Origin: Trichoplax adhaerens
Taxonomy: Eukaryota > Placozoa > Uniplacotomia > Trichoplacea > Trichoplacidae
DNA length: 64,000 nucleotides
Assembly: GCF_000150275.1 (NCBI RefSeq)
Contig: NW_002060948.1
Coordinates: 569,066-633,065, forward strand
Direction of reading: 5' to 3'
Below the pieces are notes generated by a model, which searched no databases, had not been told where the DNA came from, and saw only the letters and a list, made by a program, of their open reading frames with translations. The first letter of the stretch is position 1. Each line of letters opens with the position of its first letter. Of this stretch, positions 24,676 to 35,419 are shown piece after piece. The translations under genes were made by a program, and so were the position numbers.

Positions 24676-25900
24676 ATTGTCTCACTTTTTTTTCATTGTA
24701 TGGCTAATTTTCCTTCATGTTACTGCTACTCTTGCTATAGAGTAGTTGCCATATTTGGTAGACTTGTATTGCCAAATTATAATATTAAAATTGATCGAAT
24801 AGAAGAATATGCGAGCAAAATGAATCAATTTACTGTAGTAAAATGGAGCAAGGATGATATAGACGAGTTGTTGGTAATCGAGTAGTGGCCACCTACAGTG
24901 AATCGTCCAATTTCTGTACGCTTCCATATACTGTTTAGTATAAGCTTTGGACTACTGCATGCGCACAGGATAATAAGAAACTGCTGTACCTTAAGTACAG
25001 TATATTACTGTATAGTTTAGCGGTTGAATAACAAATTGCTCATGGCCCAAACATGCTTAAAATTACTACCAAACTGTATTGTGAAAGGATTGAATCAAGA
25101 AGTTCTGTATGACAATTCGTGATTATCTTATGAGCTCAAGTTTTCCTCTTGAACTCTGTATTTAATCGATAATTTGCGTATTCAAATAAATCGATTGGTA
25201 TGATAGAAGTGATTGTTGACTACTAAGCTCCCTAACTTGTTTCTCTTTATACAATCAGTACTGCACGACTGCAGTATTTGGTCAGTTGGCTACCAGGCCG
25301 TGTAGCCCAGCTGTCCACACTGCAATCCCATGCATAAAAATCAGTATTGATTTCATTTTTAGATTGCAAAGTAAGGTGCAGAATGTAAGATATTCAACTA
25401 TGAAAGGATAGAAATCATCCATGGGCAGCCATATTACAGTATAAAGATTTCAGATGAAATATGGAGTATGCCACAGTTATGGCTGCCATGGCTTAGGCAT
25501 GCGCAAAGCATACCATTTTGCTTACCAGTTGCCTAGACAACATCGACAGTATTGATGGCTATCGAGTAAGTTACGATTGATCACTGAGGTTTAGTGCTAA
25601 AATAGAAAGTATTCGTAGACATTCTACTATAATTACTTTAAGCATAGCCGTTACATTGTAAAGGTTAAGTTATAAGATTTATCCCACTTGAATTCGGATA
25701 CTTTTTACTTGTACTTTAGTCGAAATCCCATCTAATCTTTTTGCGCTCTCATATCTAGTTGTAGTGAAATCATAAGTCGTTGAATATTATTGTGTACCGA
25801 TATAACCACCGTTGTGGCAGTTCTCACTTTTACGTTGGCTAAATATTATTAGTGATCACAATAAAGCCCCAAGGAAGTGGTTTTATATAATCATTCTACT
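24676..25900. other. Divergent promoter region between UBE2E and LRRC73
   Basis: About 1.2 kb lies between two outward-facing starts. Two short overlapping ORFs (24700-24885 plus, 24715-24927 minus) have no similarity. A short motif ATTACTGTATAGT near 25004 resembles the palindrome words seen elsewhere. No TATA box or initiator could be assigned with confidence. Confidence 0.4.
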
Positions 25901-28195
25901 ATGATGTTAGGCTCAATTCAAATAACCAGAGAAAATCTTACCGGCATAGATGTAGCTGAGATAGCTATATCGCTACGTAAAAATGAAGTTACTTTACTCC
26001 TTTTACGTGAATGTACTGTAACGGATGCGGATTTCGAAAAATTGGCTAATGCTCTTGCTCAATGCAAATCTATCGTACAACTAACTCTCAATATTGGAAT
26101 TGTATCCAACATTCAACGTATTGCCATCCTGGCTAAAGTCCTGCAACTAAATAAATCTCTTCGACGTTTGCAGTAAGTTAATAGAGCTTATATTTAACTG
26201 ATAAAAGTAGTAAATTCTATTATGGTAAACGATAACTATTATAATGATGGACTAATACTAATAGAATATAGTAATCAGATTTACTTTATATACCATGCAT
26301 GTTATATAAAGTCTTTGATGCATCAAATTAAAGTAGCTTCTTTATCGGTAGTAGTAAAGTTTTTAAATTTTTCCGGATAAGTTATATCAATGATATATTA
26401 TAACATTGATAGTTAATGCTACTTGTATACTTCTTTCTTATATAAATATGAGCATGCTATTGTATCAAATATCGCATTATTGGATAGCAAACGTGCAAGT
26501 AAATTATTACTTTAAGAAAATGAATGCTAATTGCTATTTACATAAATATTAGCCTACATGGTTCTCCTCTTGGCAATGATGGTTTAGCTTGTTTAATGCC
26601 AGGCCTACTAATACATCCAACTTTAACTGATTTTGATGCTGGAGATTGTCAGCTTGGAGATGATGCTATTCGGGATATTGCTACGTTGATAATTGAAAAG
26701 GAAAAAAGAAAGCATCCTATAACTGTTCTTACTCTCAGCGCGAATCAAGGTACCCTAATGATTAAAAGTTTGCTTAAACAGTAACATATATACGTATGTC
26801 ATCATTTTTTCCCCTTCATATCTTCTACGCTAAATACAGATATCTGACAGAAAATATTACATGCTTTAATATTTCTTCACATCGTTTTTGAAATTATATA
26901 TTATTTTTATACACTTAGATGTTACTGCCAAAGGATGGACTAGTCTGATTGCAGCTGTAGCAACTGCTAGATATCTCCGAAGTCTTCACATAGATTATAC
27001 ACGACTAGGAGATTATGGGGCCGGTATCATCGCTGTAATGTTAGCTTCTAATCGTTCATTAAGACAGCTAGACATTGAAGACACTGGCATAACAGATAAT
27101 GGAGCTGAACTTATGCTACATTCACTTTATTCTTTTCCAACATCGATCTCAAACTTTATTCTGGATGAGAATGATATACATGAGGAGATACTTAGTGAGA
27201 TTGATAGCTGTTTAAATCATGATCACGAAGACGAAAATATAGATGATAACGACAGTGCTGAAAATAATAAAGATGACGATGAAAGTTCTTCTGATGAACA
27301 CAAGATGACATCTGTTAGCCTTAGAACGGCTGTTAGGTTTGCTCATCAAAAAAGTGAAAGTGAAAGCGATGAAGAATCGAATACAGGCCGTGGTTACAAT
27401 GATACCTTCCCTAGCTTTATTCAATCAAAGCAAATGTCTGAATCAGATGAAGATGATCGGAAAAGAATTGCATCAAAGTTACGATTAATTCAGAAAGATG
27501 GTACTCAAGAAGGAGATTATTTCGATGGAAGGAAGCCTACTTCCTCTAGAACTGAAAATAACGGGCGCAAAGATAGACATAAACACTCAAATCTGCCAAG
27601 AAAGATGTCATCAGACAGTGGTAGTAGTGGCGACAATGATAACAGTAAGAGAGTAGAAGTTCAGGTGCACTACGATACTAAGAAAATCTCGCATCATGAT
27701 CAAGATCAACCTATGTCTAAAAAACACAATGTTAAACATCGCATTGATGATAGCGATAAAGAAAGTGATAAAAATTCAACTTCAAGGATACAAAATAATA
27801 TTTTAAATGAAGAAATTGAGCATAATCAAAACTCTAACTCCAGTGATAATCAAGACCAATGGAAAGAAAGTGTTTCTACCGACAAGTCGAATTCTCGTAA
27901 ACATGGCATTAATCAAGAAGTACAAAGCAGCGATGATAATGAAGAGAATGACCATCATGAACGTGACGTAAAAGATAATGATAAAGTAGATAAAACAAAT
28001 ATTCAGTACGAAAGTGACGATAGTAGTAGTAGTAGTAGTAGAAGGAATAAGGCTGATGATAGGAAAAATGAGGTAGCAAGAAGTCGGAACGTGGTGAAAG
28101 GAGTAGAAATTAATAGCGATGAAGATGATGATGCCGATAATGATATAGTGCAAAGTAGTGTTAAATCTAAAGCTACTAAGGAAGTAGTAAACTAA
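25901..28195 (+). CDS. LRRC73: LRRC73 homologue with long acidic Ser/Asp-rich tail
   Basis: Three exons (25901-26172, 26553-26749, 26919-28195) join in phase to give 581 residues. Residues 1-256 follow human LRRC73 (NOD3-like, about 316 residues) closely in order: GSIQITRENLTG, LRECTVTDADFEKLANAL, LNIGIVS, LHGSPLGNDGLA, GDCQLGDDAI, LTLSANQ, TAKGWTSL, LGDYGAGIIAVMLASNRSL and LDIEDTGIT. These are ribonuclease-inhibitor-type leucine-rich repeats forming a curved solenoid for protein binding. Residues 257-581 are a low-complexity tail of Asp, Glu, Ser, Asn and Lys with no fold that I recognise, including a serine run near 28020-28040. It is much longer than the short acidic tail of the vertebrate protein. 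The cellular role of LRRC73 is poorly known. I chose ATG 25901 because a GTG at 25877 is not a normal animal start. Confidence 0.92.
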
Positions 28196-29065
28196 GCTAA
28201 TTATATTAGGGCAATAGCTTAAACAATATCATTCTCAATCGTCTAACTTTCTACACATTTCCCATGCAATAATTGAATCTTAGACTATATTTCATGTTTG
28301 TAAATTAGTATTTATAAATTATTGATATCGCGTGAATGTTATTACCATAAAAGGCATACACATATTATCATAGATTTATAATCTTAAATAAATACTGTAT
28401 ATAATATTCAATTCTATCTTACATGTATATCACTATTATTTCAGATTCCAAGAAATATTTTATTAAAGCTTACTAGTATCGCTTTATTCCATTTACAATT
28501 TAACTTTAAATTATCTATAGTACTTTAGAGGATAAATATGTAATAGCTAATGTAATTTCACGATGAAATGACGATTTGTGATTATGAATGAAAATCAAAG
28601 TAAGAAATAAATAATACTATCGTATTTGAATAGCTGACGTTAATAAATACGGCAAAATTTATTATTCTTCACTTCCTTACAAACTTTTCCGGTACATGAA
28701 AATTTGATCAATACATCAAATTGGCTAATTATTCATTATCTTTTAGCTTATTTAACTAGATACTTAGATTACTACGTGTATAATTACATTTAAAGAACTA
28801 CATAACTATACCTTGAAGTTTGAACTAATTAAATGTAAGCTACGTCTATGCTTTCATTAATTGCAGAAACAGTACGTGCAATGAAGGATTTCAAATATCT
28901 GATAATTAACTCCTTATAATACTGTACTTAGGAAGAGTATTGGATAATAGACGTTGACGCTTTCGTAACTTGAATTTTTAAACATCGTAAATTACTTGTA
29001 AGATCGAGCGTCGTTAAAATACTAAATAGATCCATATAACAACTTAAAAAATTAAGCTAATGTTC
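28196..29065. other. Intergenic, convergent 3' ends of LRRC73 and WARS1
   Basis: About 870 bp is very AT-rich. A possible polyadenylation hexamer AATAAA for LRRC73 lies at 28387-28392, about 190 bp after the stop. No ORF or structured RNA is evident. Confidence 0.45.
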
Positions 29066-31074
29066 TTAGTAGGTATATTTTAACTTTCTTGGTCTCATAA
29101 ATTCACGTGCGATATCATCCGTAATTTGTGACCGCTTCTCTTGATGAGTTTTTACAATTCCTTGCAATATTTGAATTAAACGCTTTTTTAATTCTCCTGA
29201 AAGCATCTCACCAGATGAATATTCCTAATACATTAAACAGAATAGTAAGCTTAAATTTTAAACAGGTCTTAAACACACAACATTTTGATAAAATAATAAC
29301 GTTTTAGTTTACTACTTTTAATTCGCTTAGAAGTACCTTTTCAATTTTTGCTAATTCGTCATCATCTTCTAAGAAAAATTTTAAAAATTGATATGAAATA
29401 TCAACTGAACAATCTCCTCCATATTTTCTATGCTCTTCGATCGTATCTCGGCCACCGGAATATGCATACTTATTTATCTATGCATAGGTAAAATAATTAT
29501 TGATCAGTTCGCAAGCTAGACACTTACTTTTATGGCTATGACTTCATATCATATTAAAGTATGCATGAAAATAAGTTGATACTCACCTTCTTTTTGATCA
29601 TGTTCGGAGTATCAGAAAGATAGATTGAAGAGTTTAGGTCACTAGCGCTCATTTTGGTCTGAGCGCCTTGCAGCGCTGGTAAGAACTGTGAATGAATTAG
29701 AGCAGGTTTTACAAATCCTAGTCTAGGAGCAACGTCTCGAGTCATGCGGAAGTATGGATCCTAAAAATTGAATTAAATCAGTAATTAGTCTATAGATTGA
29801 TAGGAGGTAAGGATAAAAGTTTACTAAAAGTAATTTAGACCTGATCAATTGCGCATGGGATTAAACACTTTACATTCTTTGCATTTCCAAAGATTTGTGG
29901 AAATGATGCAGAAAATGAAGGTGTAGCTTGAATCGCAGGAAATGAAATCTTGCCTAACAGAGTAGGAAGAAAATTTGTTGCTTCCAATACCGATATAGTA
30001 TACTGTATATATGTATTTTAATTTTATTACCGATGTTATCTGACTCTCCAAATCCAAAAATTCCTTTAACCTGGTTGAATGTAATGCATTTCCGTACTTT
30101 CAAAACGGTTCTGTTAAAAGCCCGGCTTTGTCTACGAAGGTACAAATGAATTGCTATCAATAATAATATGATTAGTTACTAGCCTAGTTGTCAACATTAA
30201 GATGATATAGGCCTAACTCTTACGCCATTATGTCAAGATCAGAAAATATAAAAGTCTTCTCAATATCGAATCCACAAGCCAGGATATCTTTAATGTTGCT
30301 GATTGTTATTTTTTCTAATTCATCTAGTGATATATCTCTCCACAGAAACTTTTCGTCGTCAGTCATTTGTACAATTAAGGGAACATCAAAAGCTTCTTGT
30401 AACCACCTAAAGATAACAGTGAATACTTCTGTATTAATTTTATATGATTATCTTAATGAGAAGCCATAATAATTTACTTTGTAAATAGAAAGGGAATTAA
30501 GTGGCCAATATGGAGAGCTCCAGATGATGGTCCACGTCCAGTATATAGATAGAAAGGCTTTTTATTTTCATGTAATGTTAAAATTTGATCTAATTCCCTG
30601 TGATAATACGTAATACATTATTATTAAAGGATATTAGATATCGACCATAAATTGAATTATTTATACCTATGAGAGAAAAATAGGCCACGGCGTAAGAATA
30701 CGTGAGATTTACGTCCAGTTACGCGCTCAAATCGTTCTATTAAAGCGCTGTCAATCTTATTAGAACCAAATTCCGCTGATATACAACATATAAATTATAA
30801 AAATAATATAAATTTTTCATTGAGCCTAATTTGTAGCACTACAGTATATCGATGAAGCGAGTTATAATCAATATATTTTCGTAAAATAGCTACATCGACG
30901 AACTTACTCCACATGTTGCATTGTGCAATACATGTCATCTAGGAATTTCTTACCGATCAGTTTATCGTAATTTACAGCTTTGGAAGCCGATACAGTCCAT
31001 GGATCAATACGTTGAGTTTCAGTATCTTCATCAATTTGAACATCGCCTAGCTTGGCTGTCGCATCTTCAGCCAT
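29066..31074 (-). CDS. WARS1: Cytosolic tryptophanyl-tRNA synthetase without WHEP domain
   Basis: Nine exons on the minus strand (31074-30954, 30775-30667, 30597-30478, 30406-30224, 30131-30031, 29953-29841, 29760-29587, 29477-29337, 29224-29066) give exactly 407 codons, 406 residues. The enzyme charges tRNA-Trp. Class I signatures are present: HIGH at about residues 106-109 ([13 protein letters not shown]) and KMSAS at about 285-289 ([12 protein letters not shown]). Other conserved phrases are [54 protein letters not shown] and [13 protein letters not shown]. It is the eukaryotic and archaeal type, not the mitochondrial type. Human WARS1 has 471 residues and an N-terminal WHEP domain. Here only about 22 residues precede the conserved IDPWTV block, so WHEP is absent. 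The start is supported by [10 protein letters not shown] directly upstream of conserved sequence. The intron just before 29477 has an alternative acceptor 9 bp away; the chosen one restores INKYAYSGG. Confidence 0.95.
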
Positions 31075-32350
31075 TTTGAATTAATCCTTTGAGTAAGAAC
31101 AACTAGGTTTAAGATTTGCTTATAAGTAAAATTAATCAAACCGCTCAATGATGCTTGTATTTATTTATTTACAGTAAGAATTAGCAATTCAGTACTTGAA
31201 TGATGACTTGATTGCTACAGAGCCAAGAGTTTAGAAGACGTGTAGCAACACTCTTTACGCACTATTTTATTATTGCATCATCAATTGCTACTATTTACAG
31301 CTGCGTATAAATATAGCAAGGTAGAGTTATATAGGTCTAACATATACTGTACAGAGCAAGAATAATGATGATCTTACTTTCCATTCAATTTTAACACCTG
31401 TAGTAATCATTTCTAGAATCCTTTTATAGTGTAGCTCGAATTAATTTGATAAAAATAAGGATTGAATGAACCAAGTTAATAAAACGATTGATGACAGTTT
31501 CCAGGTACGCCTAACTTGTCCTACTCTAGTGTATTCGATATTGCTGAGACTGTTGATTTAAGCTTAGTATAGATACTTCACAATACCGTCCTAACGGTGC
31601 TACAACATTGCCACTAAAATCTTGCATCTAGCAATACATTTCAATCCAATTTCGATTATTGGCTAACTTTAACATATCTTACTTTATCATTGTAATAAAT
31701 ACGATTTCTCCCTTACCTTTCCTACTTTCGTTTGCTTTTAAATTTAATCTCAATGCTGTAATTCTACCTGCCCACAGAAGCACACTGGGGTAGTCGTTGC
31801 GTCTTTGGTGACACAGGATACCGTATCGTATCGCGGTCGCGTTGATTTCGTATCCGGTACCGGTGCCGATACGGTACTGTGCTGTAGTGTTCTTCCGATC
31901 CCCGTGTGAACTGAGCATGCTCTATCCTTGTACCGTATCGCAATAGTAAAAATTTGTAGACAACAAATAATGGTATTTTGTATAAGTTGTTAGGTGCTAT
32001 ATCGTATAGTAAATTATGATTAGTCCGTCCATCTTGCGGAATACTGTACAGTGTACAGTACTTGGCTAAAAAGAGAGAAAGGGAGAGACTCAAGTTACTA
32101 CAGTAGTGTACAGTACTGAGTACTGTAGGTCCGTAATAACTGAGCATGACATATGACCAAGTTATACGCATGTGCCTAAATTTTAGTGTAGAGTAGCATA
32201 GAATAGCGATGTTATCTCCATAGTAACCGAATAAACTACCTTACTACAGTAGTTCCATATCGCATCGAGAGAGTAGAGCAAAACTACGCCAAGCAATTAA
32301 AGCGATTTATTTTATCACTACCTAAACAGTAACATTGGCAGAAGAAAAAT
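31075..32350. other. Divergent intergenic region with GC-rich palindromic insert
   Basis: About 1.3 kb separates WARS1 (-) from RSPH9 (+) and must contain both promoters. Around 31800-32130 the sequence becomes GC-richer. It holds repeated ACCGTATCG and CCGATACGGTAC words, a perfect 19-bp palindrome at 32042-32060 and GTACAGTACTGAGTACTGTA near 32110-32128. Minus-strand ORFs at 31679-31918 and 31764-32171 run through this material and show no family signal. Confidence 0.5.
32042..32060. repeat. 19-bp palindrome TACTGTACA-G-TGTACAGTA
   Basis: Two 9-bp arms surround a single central base and are perfectly complementary. The identical word occurs at 6837-6855, 7005-7023, 7252-7270 and 41385-41403, always between genes. 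Confidence 0.9.
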
Positions 32351-33776
32351 ATGGATTCAGCAACTTTACATTTAGATATTGACTATGTTGGATCGAGTGG
32401 GATTCTATTAAGCACCGAGCAAAAGACAGCTTTGCAAAACTCACTCTTAATCCTCAAGCATCAAAATAAGTTTAAGAAAGTTGTCTTTTGGGGTAAGATA
32501 ACTGGTTGCAGTAAAGATTATTTTGTTGCACAAGGAGTTGGCAATGATGAAATGAAAGAAAAAAAGACGTTTTATAGGTGAGTTAAGATATCTTACTTTC
32601 TTACGTCGCGAAAGAAATAGTTGTATACTGTAACTCGATAACCAAAGAAGGATACTGTTACGCTTATTGGTTTATTATCGATTACTGAATGAGATTTTTT
32701 TAACTGTCGTTATCATTATTTTGTAATAGTAAATTATCTAAGTCGATTATAATTATACATAAAATAAGTAAGCTTTATCCAATTACCTGTATATCTTAGT
32801 TTGGACTGCTCTAAGTGGGCTCTATTACCGATTGCAACCGATGAATTGAAGATACTATGCTCCAGAATCAAAGGTCGATTTGCTGGAGATCCATCCTATG
32901 AATATGAACACGTCGAAATAAGGAAAGTTCCTGGCGAGAATGGTGAAGAAAATGAAGAAGAAACAACAGTAAGAATAACTCATATAAAATCTTGTTGGTT
33001 TAATATATAACAAGCTCTAAATATAAAGTCTGATTTCGATAAGCTAGCTAATAAAAAAATTAACACTACAGATCGCTATTAGAGAAGAAGAAAGACTGGC
33101 AGTAACGATCGATGCAATCGATCGTGATGTTAAAATAGTTCCAAGGGGGGCTTATGTTAAGCTTCCGACTGGTGAAATTCAGTCGAATCCTAGTTTTGAA
33201 GGTAAGACTGCAAAATAAATCAAACTATCAAAAAAACAAAATATTAAAGTTTATTCTATGTTAACTATTTTCATCAGGTCTTTCAACTTCAAATGCGGCT
33301 AAGTTGACATCATATTTTCATTTCGATAAATCTGCCAGCTTAAACAAGAGAAACTTAATGCAAAAGGTTAATAGTTTTAAATAGATGTTTTAGATTAATG
33401 TTTTCATAACCCCATGATTTAATTTTATTCTTGATTAAAAATATTCTAGGCTTCTTTCGATAAATCATTGGACTTTCTTGGCGATATATCAGAAGATGTT
33501 CCCAAAGGTCAGCAAAATGACAGCTCACTGAGCTTATGATTGAGAGAAAATTACCATTTTATAATTGTAATTCTATCAATTAATAAAATTTAATTTTCTT
33601 ATTTGTAATAATTAGGTTCATGGAGTGTTCAGTTTGAACGTGGAGATGCTGTAGTAACAATTCGAAGTTTATTATGGATTGGTTATGTATTCTATCACAT
33701 ACCTGATACTCGCTCATATGGACATGTTTATGTCGGAAATGGAGAGATAAACTTGGATCTTTCATTTATGCTTTAA
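32351..33776 (+). CDS. RSPH9: Radial spoke head protein 9
   Basis: Six exons (32351-32577, 32800-32968, 33072-33201, 33278-33366, 33450-33507, 33616-33776) join in phase to 277 residues, one more than human RSPH9. Conserved stretches include VVFWGKITG, DYFVAQGV, GRFAGDPSYEYEH, KIVPRGAYVKLPTGE, FEGLS, KLTSYFHF, SLDFLGDI, PKGSWSVQFERG, VTIRSLLWIGYVFYH, YGHVYVGNGE and the terminal NLDLSFML. RSPH9 belongs to the head of the radial spoke, the T-shaped complex that links outer doublets to the central-pair apparatus in motile cilia with 9+2 axonemes. Its presence implies that this organism builds such cilia, or keeps the spoke head in motile cilia of its epithelium. Start ATG 32351 aligns with the N-terminus of the family. 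It is transcribed away from WARS1. Confidence 0.96.
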
Positions 33777-35047
33777 CGTATCAAGTCAGCTCGAGTAGTG
33801 ATGGATACTTTGGTTTTTAAACAAATTATTGTAAATTCAAGATGATGACTGTATTCGTATTAATATTGCAGTAAAGGCTATATTAAGGCGCCAGCTCTAA
33901 CCTACTGATTTACTATACTTTATGGCAAATTAACCTTAATCTCTGGTGAAATATCTGAAGTGTAATATTTAGAAACGATTATTGCTTTGTATGTACCGTT
34001 TAAAAATGTGAAAAGCAAAATCTTTCTATCTTAGTTCATATGATGGAAGTGGCTTTACTGTCGAATTTCTGATACTATTTGCTAATATAAATGTTTTCCT
34101 TTCTGTATTTATACATATTAATGTAAACGATAAATAAATACGTGTAGTATTATTGAGATCTTCAAGCAGTAATTGTATTGTAGTATTATTATATCTTCTC
34201 AGAGGTATTTATAGCATAAAAATACAAATCATAAATTGAGCGATAGGATAAATGTTTAATTAATTGGCTCATGTAATCATTTAACGATTAAATGAAATCA
34301 ACATGAAACTACATTCATCGAGCTCTAAGCTTAAAAATCTATACTGGTAATCTAACTACGAATAGAATTAAAAATAACTTTAAAGATTTGTTCGATTACT
34401 TATCGATTAATCAATTATACAAGAAATAATAGCTTATTAATTCATAAACTTTTGTAGTGTTATTCACTAGAGTTGCTTGCAAAATTTATTTTCTTCCCAC
34501 ATACAACATTTGCAGCTTATGGATATTAATCGTGTGCATTAATAGGGGTAGATTATTAGTTCTGTAAGAATTTCAACACGATATAAATATTATTATCACG
34601 TAAAATTTAGATCAGGTAATGGTGTCCAATTTTAGTGTTATCATTTTATTGTCAATATGGGTATTTAATGTAGATCCGTCAAAAAAGTGTTATTATCGCT
34701 CGTAAATCACTACAGATGATTAGAGTCATGATAAAGTACGATTAATACGAATCCCATGACTTAGTTGCTATGGCAACGACACACTCTATCAACTAGTAGC
34801 ATAACGTAACTTATAAATGCTGCTTATCATTGGCCTTTCTTTCTAAATAGAATTAGATAGATTTGCAAAAATAAAATAGTCGCGATATAACTTCATCCAA
34901 CGACCCAGTAGACATTTCTTTACGTAAATACGTATTTTAGTGCCTCAAAGCAGCAGCAGATTAATAAACTAATGAGGTAGCTCAAATATTCCTAAAATAA
35001 AGACTAAGATACTTCTTATACATAACGGTAATACTATTCAATTACAT
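33777..35047. other. Intergenic, no supported gene
   Basis: About 1.3 kb of AT-rich sequence follows RSPH9. A possible polyadenylation hexamer AATAAA lies at 34133-34138. No ORF with similarity is seen. Confidence 0.45.
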
Positions 35048-35419
35048 ATGGAAAATGAAGTAGTGTGGGTTTCAAATAAAAGTACTACAGATAGTACCTT
35101 TACAACTATTCCAGTTCCAAAGTATAAAATTATTAAAGAACCAGTAGATGTTAACCAAGTACCAGATTATTGGGTGCCTCCATTAGTAGAAGATATGCCA
35201 ATATCCGAAGCTACAATTAACAAAAATGAAAAAATCAATCCATCGGAGGCATCAACAAGATGCGAAGAATGGTCTACATTACGACAAATGAAACCGTCTA
35301 CGACTAGATTATCAAAAGTAGCTTCCTCAAGTTGGGGCTGCACACCGCCAAATATTCCTGCAAAGGAGGAAAAGACCCCTGAAAGACACCCAAAAATAAA
35401 TAGCTCCATGACAAGGTAA
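35048..35419 (+). CDS. Orphan 123-residue ORF, possibly real
   Basis: ATG 35048 opens a 123-codon frame ending at TAA 35419. I do not recognise it. Composition is protein-like rather than AT-noise: it is rich in Pro, Ser, Thr, Glu and Lys, with phrases such as PVPKYKIIKEPVDV and PDYWVPPLVEDMP and a basic end. It looks mostly disordered, with no signal peptide, membrane segment or coiled coil. A possible donor (ACAAG then GTAATA) lies at 35416-35417, so the frame might be a first exon spliced onward, but I found no convincing partner. An 80-codon antisense ORF (35167-35409) is probably its shadow. A short cilium-associated disordered protein is conceivable given RSPH9 upstream, but that is speculation. 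Confidence 0.45.
   Translation: MENEVVWVSNKSTTDSTFTTIPVPKYKIIKEPVDVNQVPDYWVPPLVEDMPISEATINKNEKINPSEASTRCEEWSTLRQMKPSTTRLSKVASSSWGCTPPNIPAKEEKTPERHPKINSSMTR

Noticed and set aside
24700-24927. Small overlapping ORFs upstream of UBE2E
   Set aside because: No similarity, opposite strands over the same bases, and located in the presumed promoter.
27803-28153. 116-codon minus-strand ORF full of Ile, Phe and Thr
   Set aside because: It is the antisense shadow of the acidic LRRC73 tail, where GAT/GAA-type codons read as ATC/TTC on the other strand.
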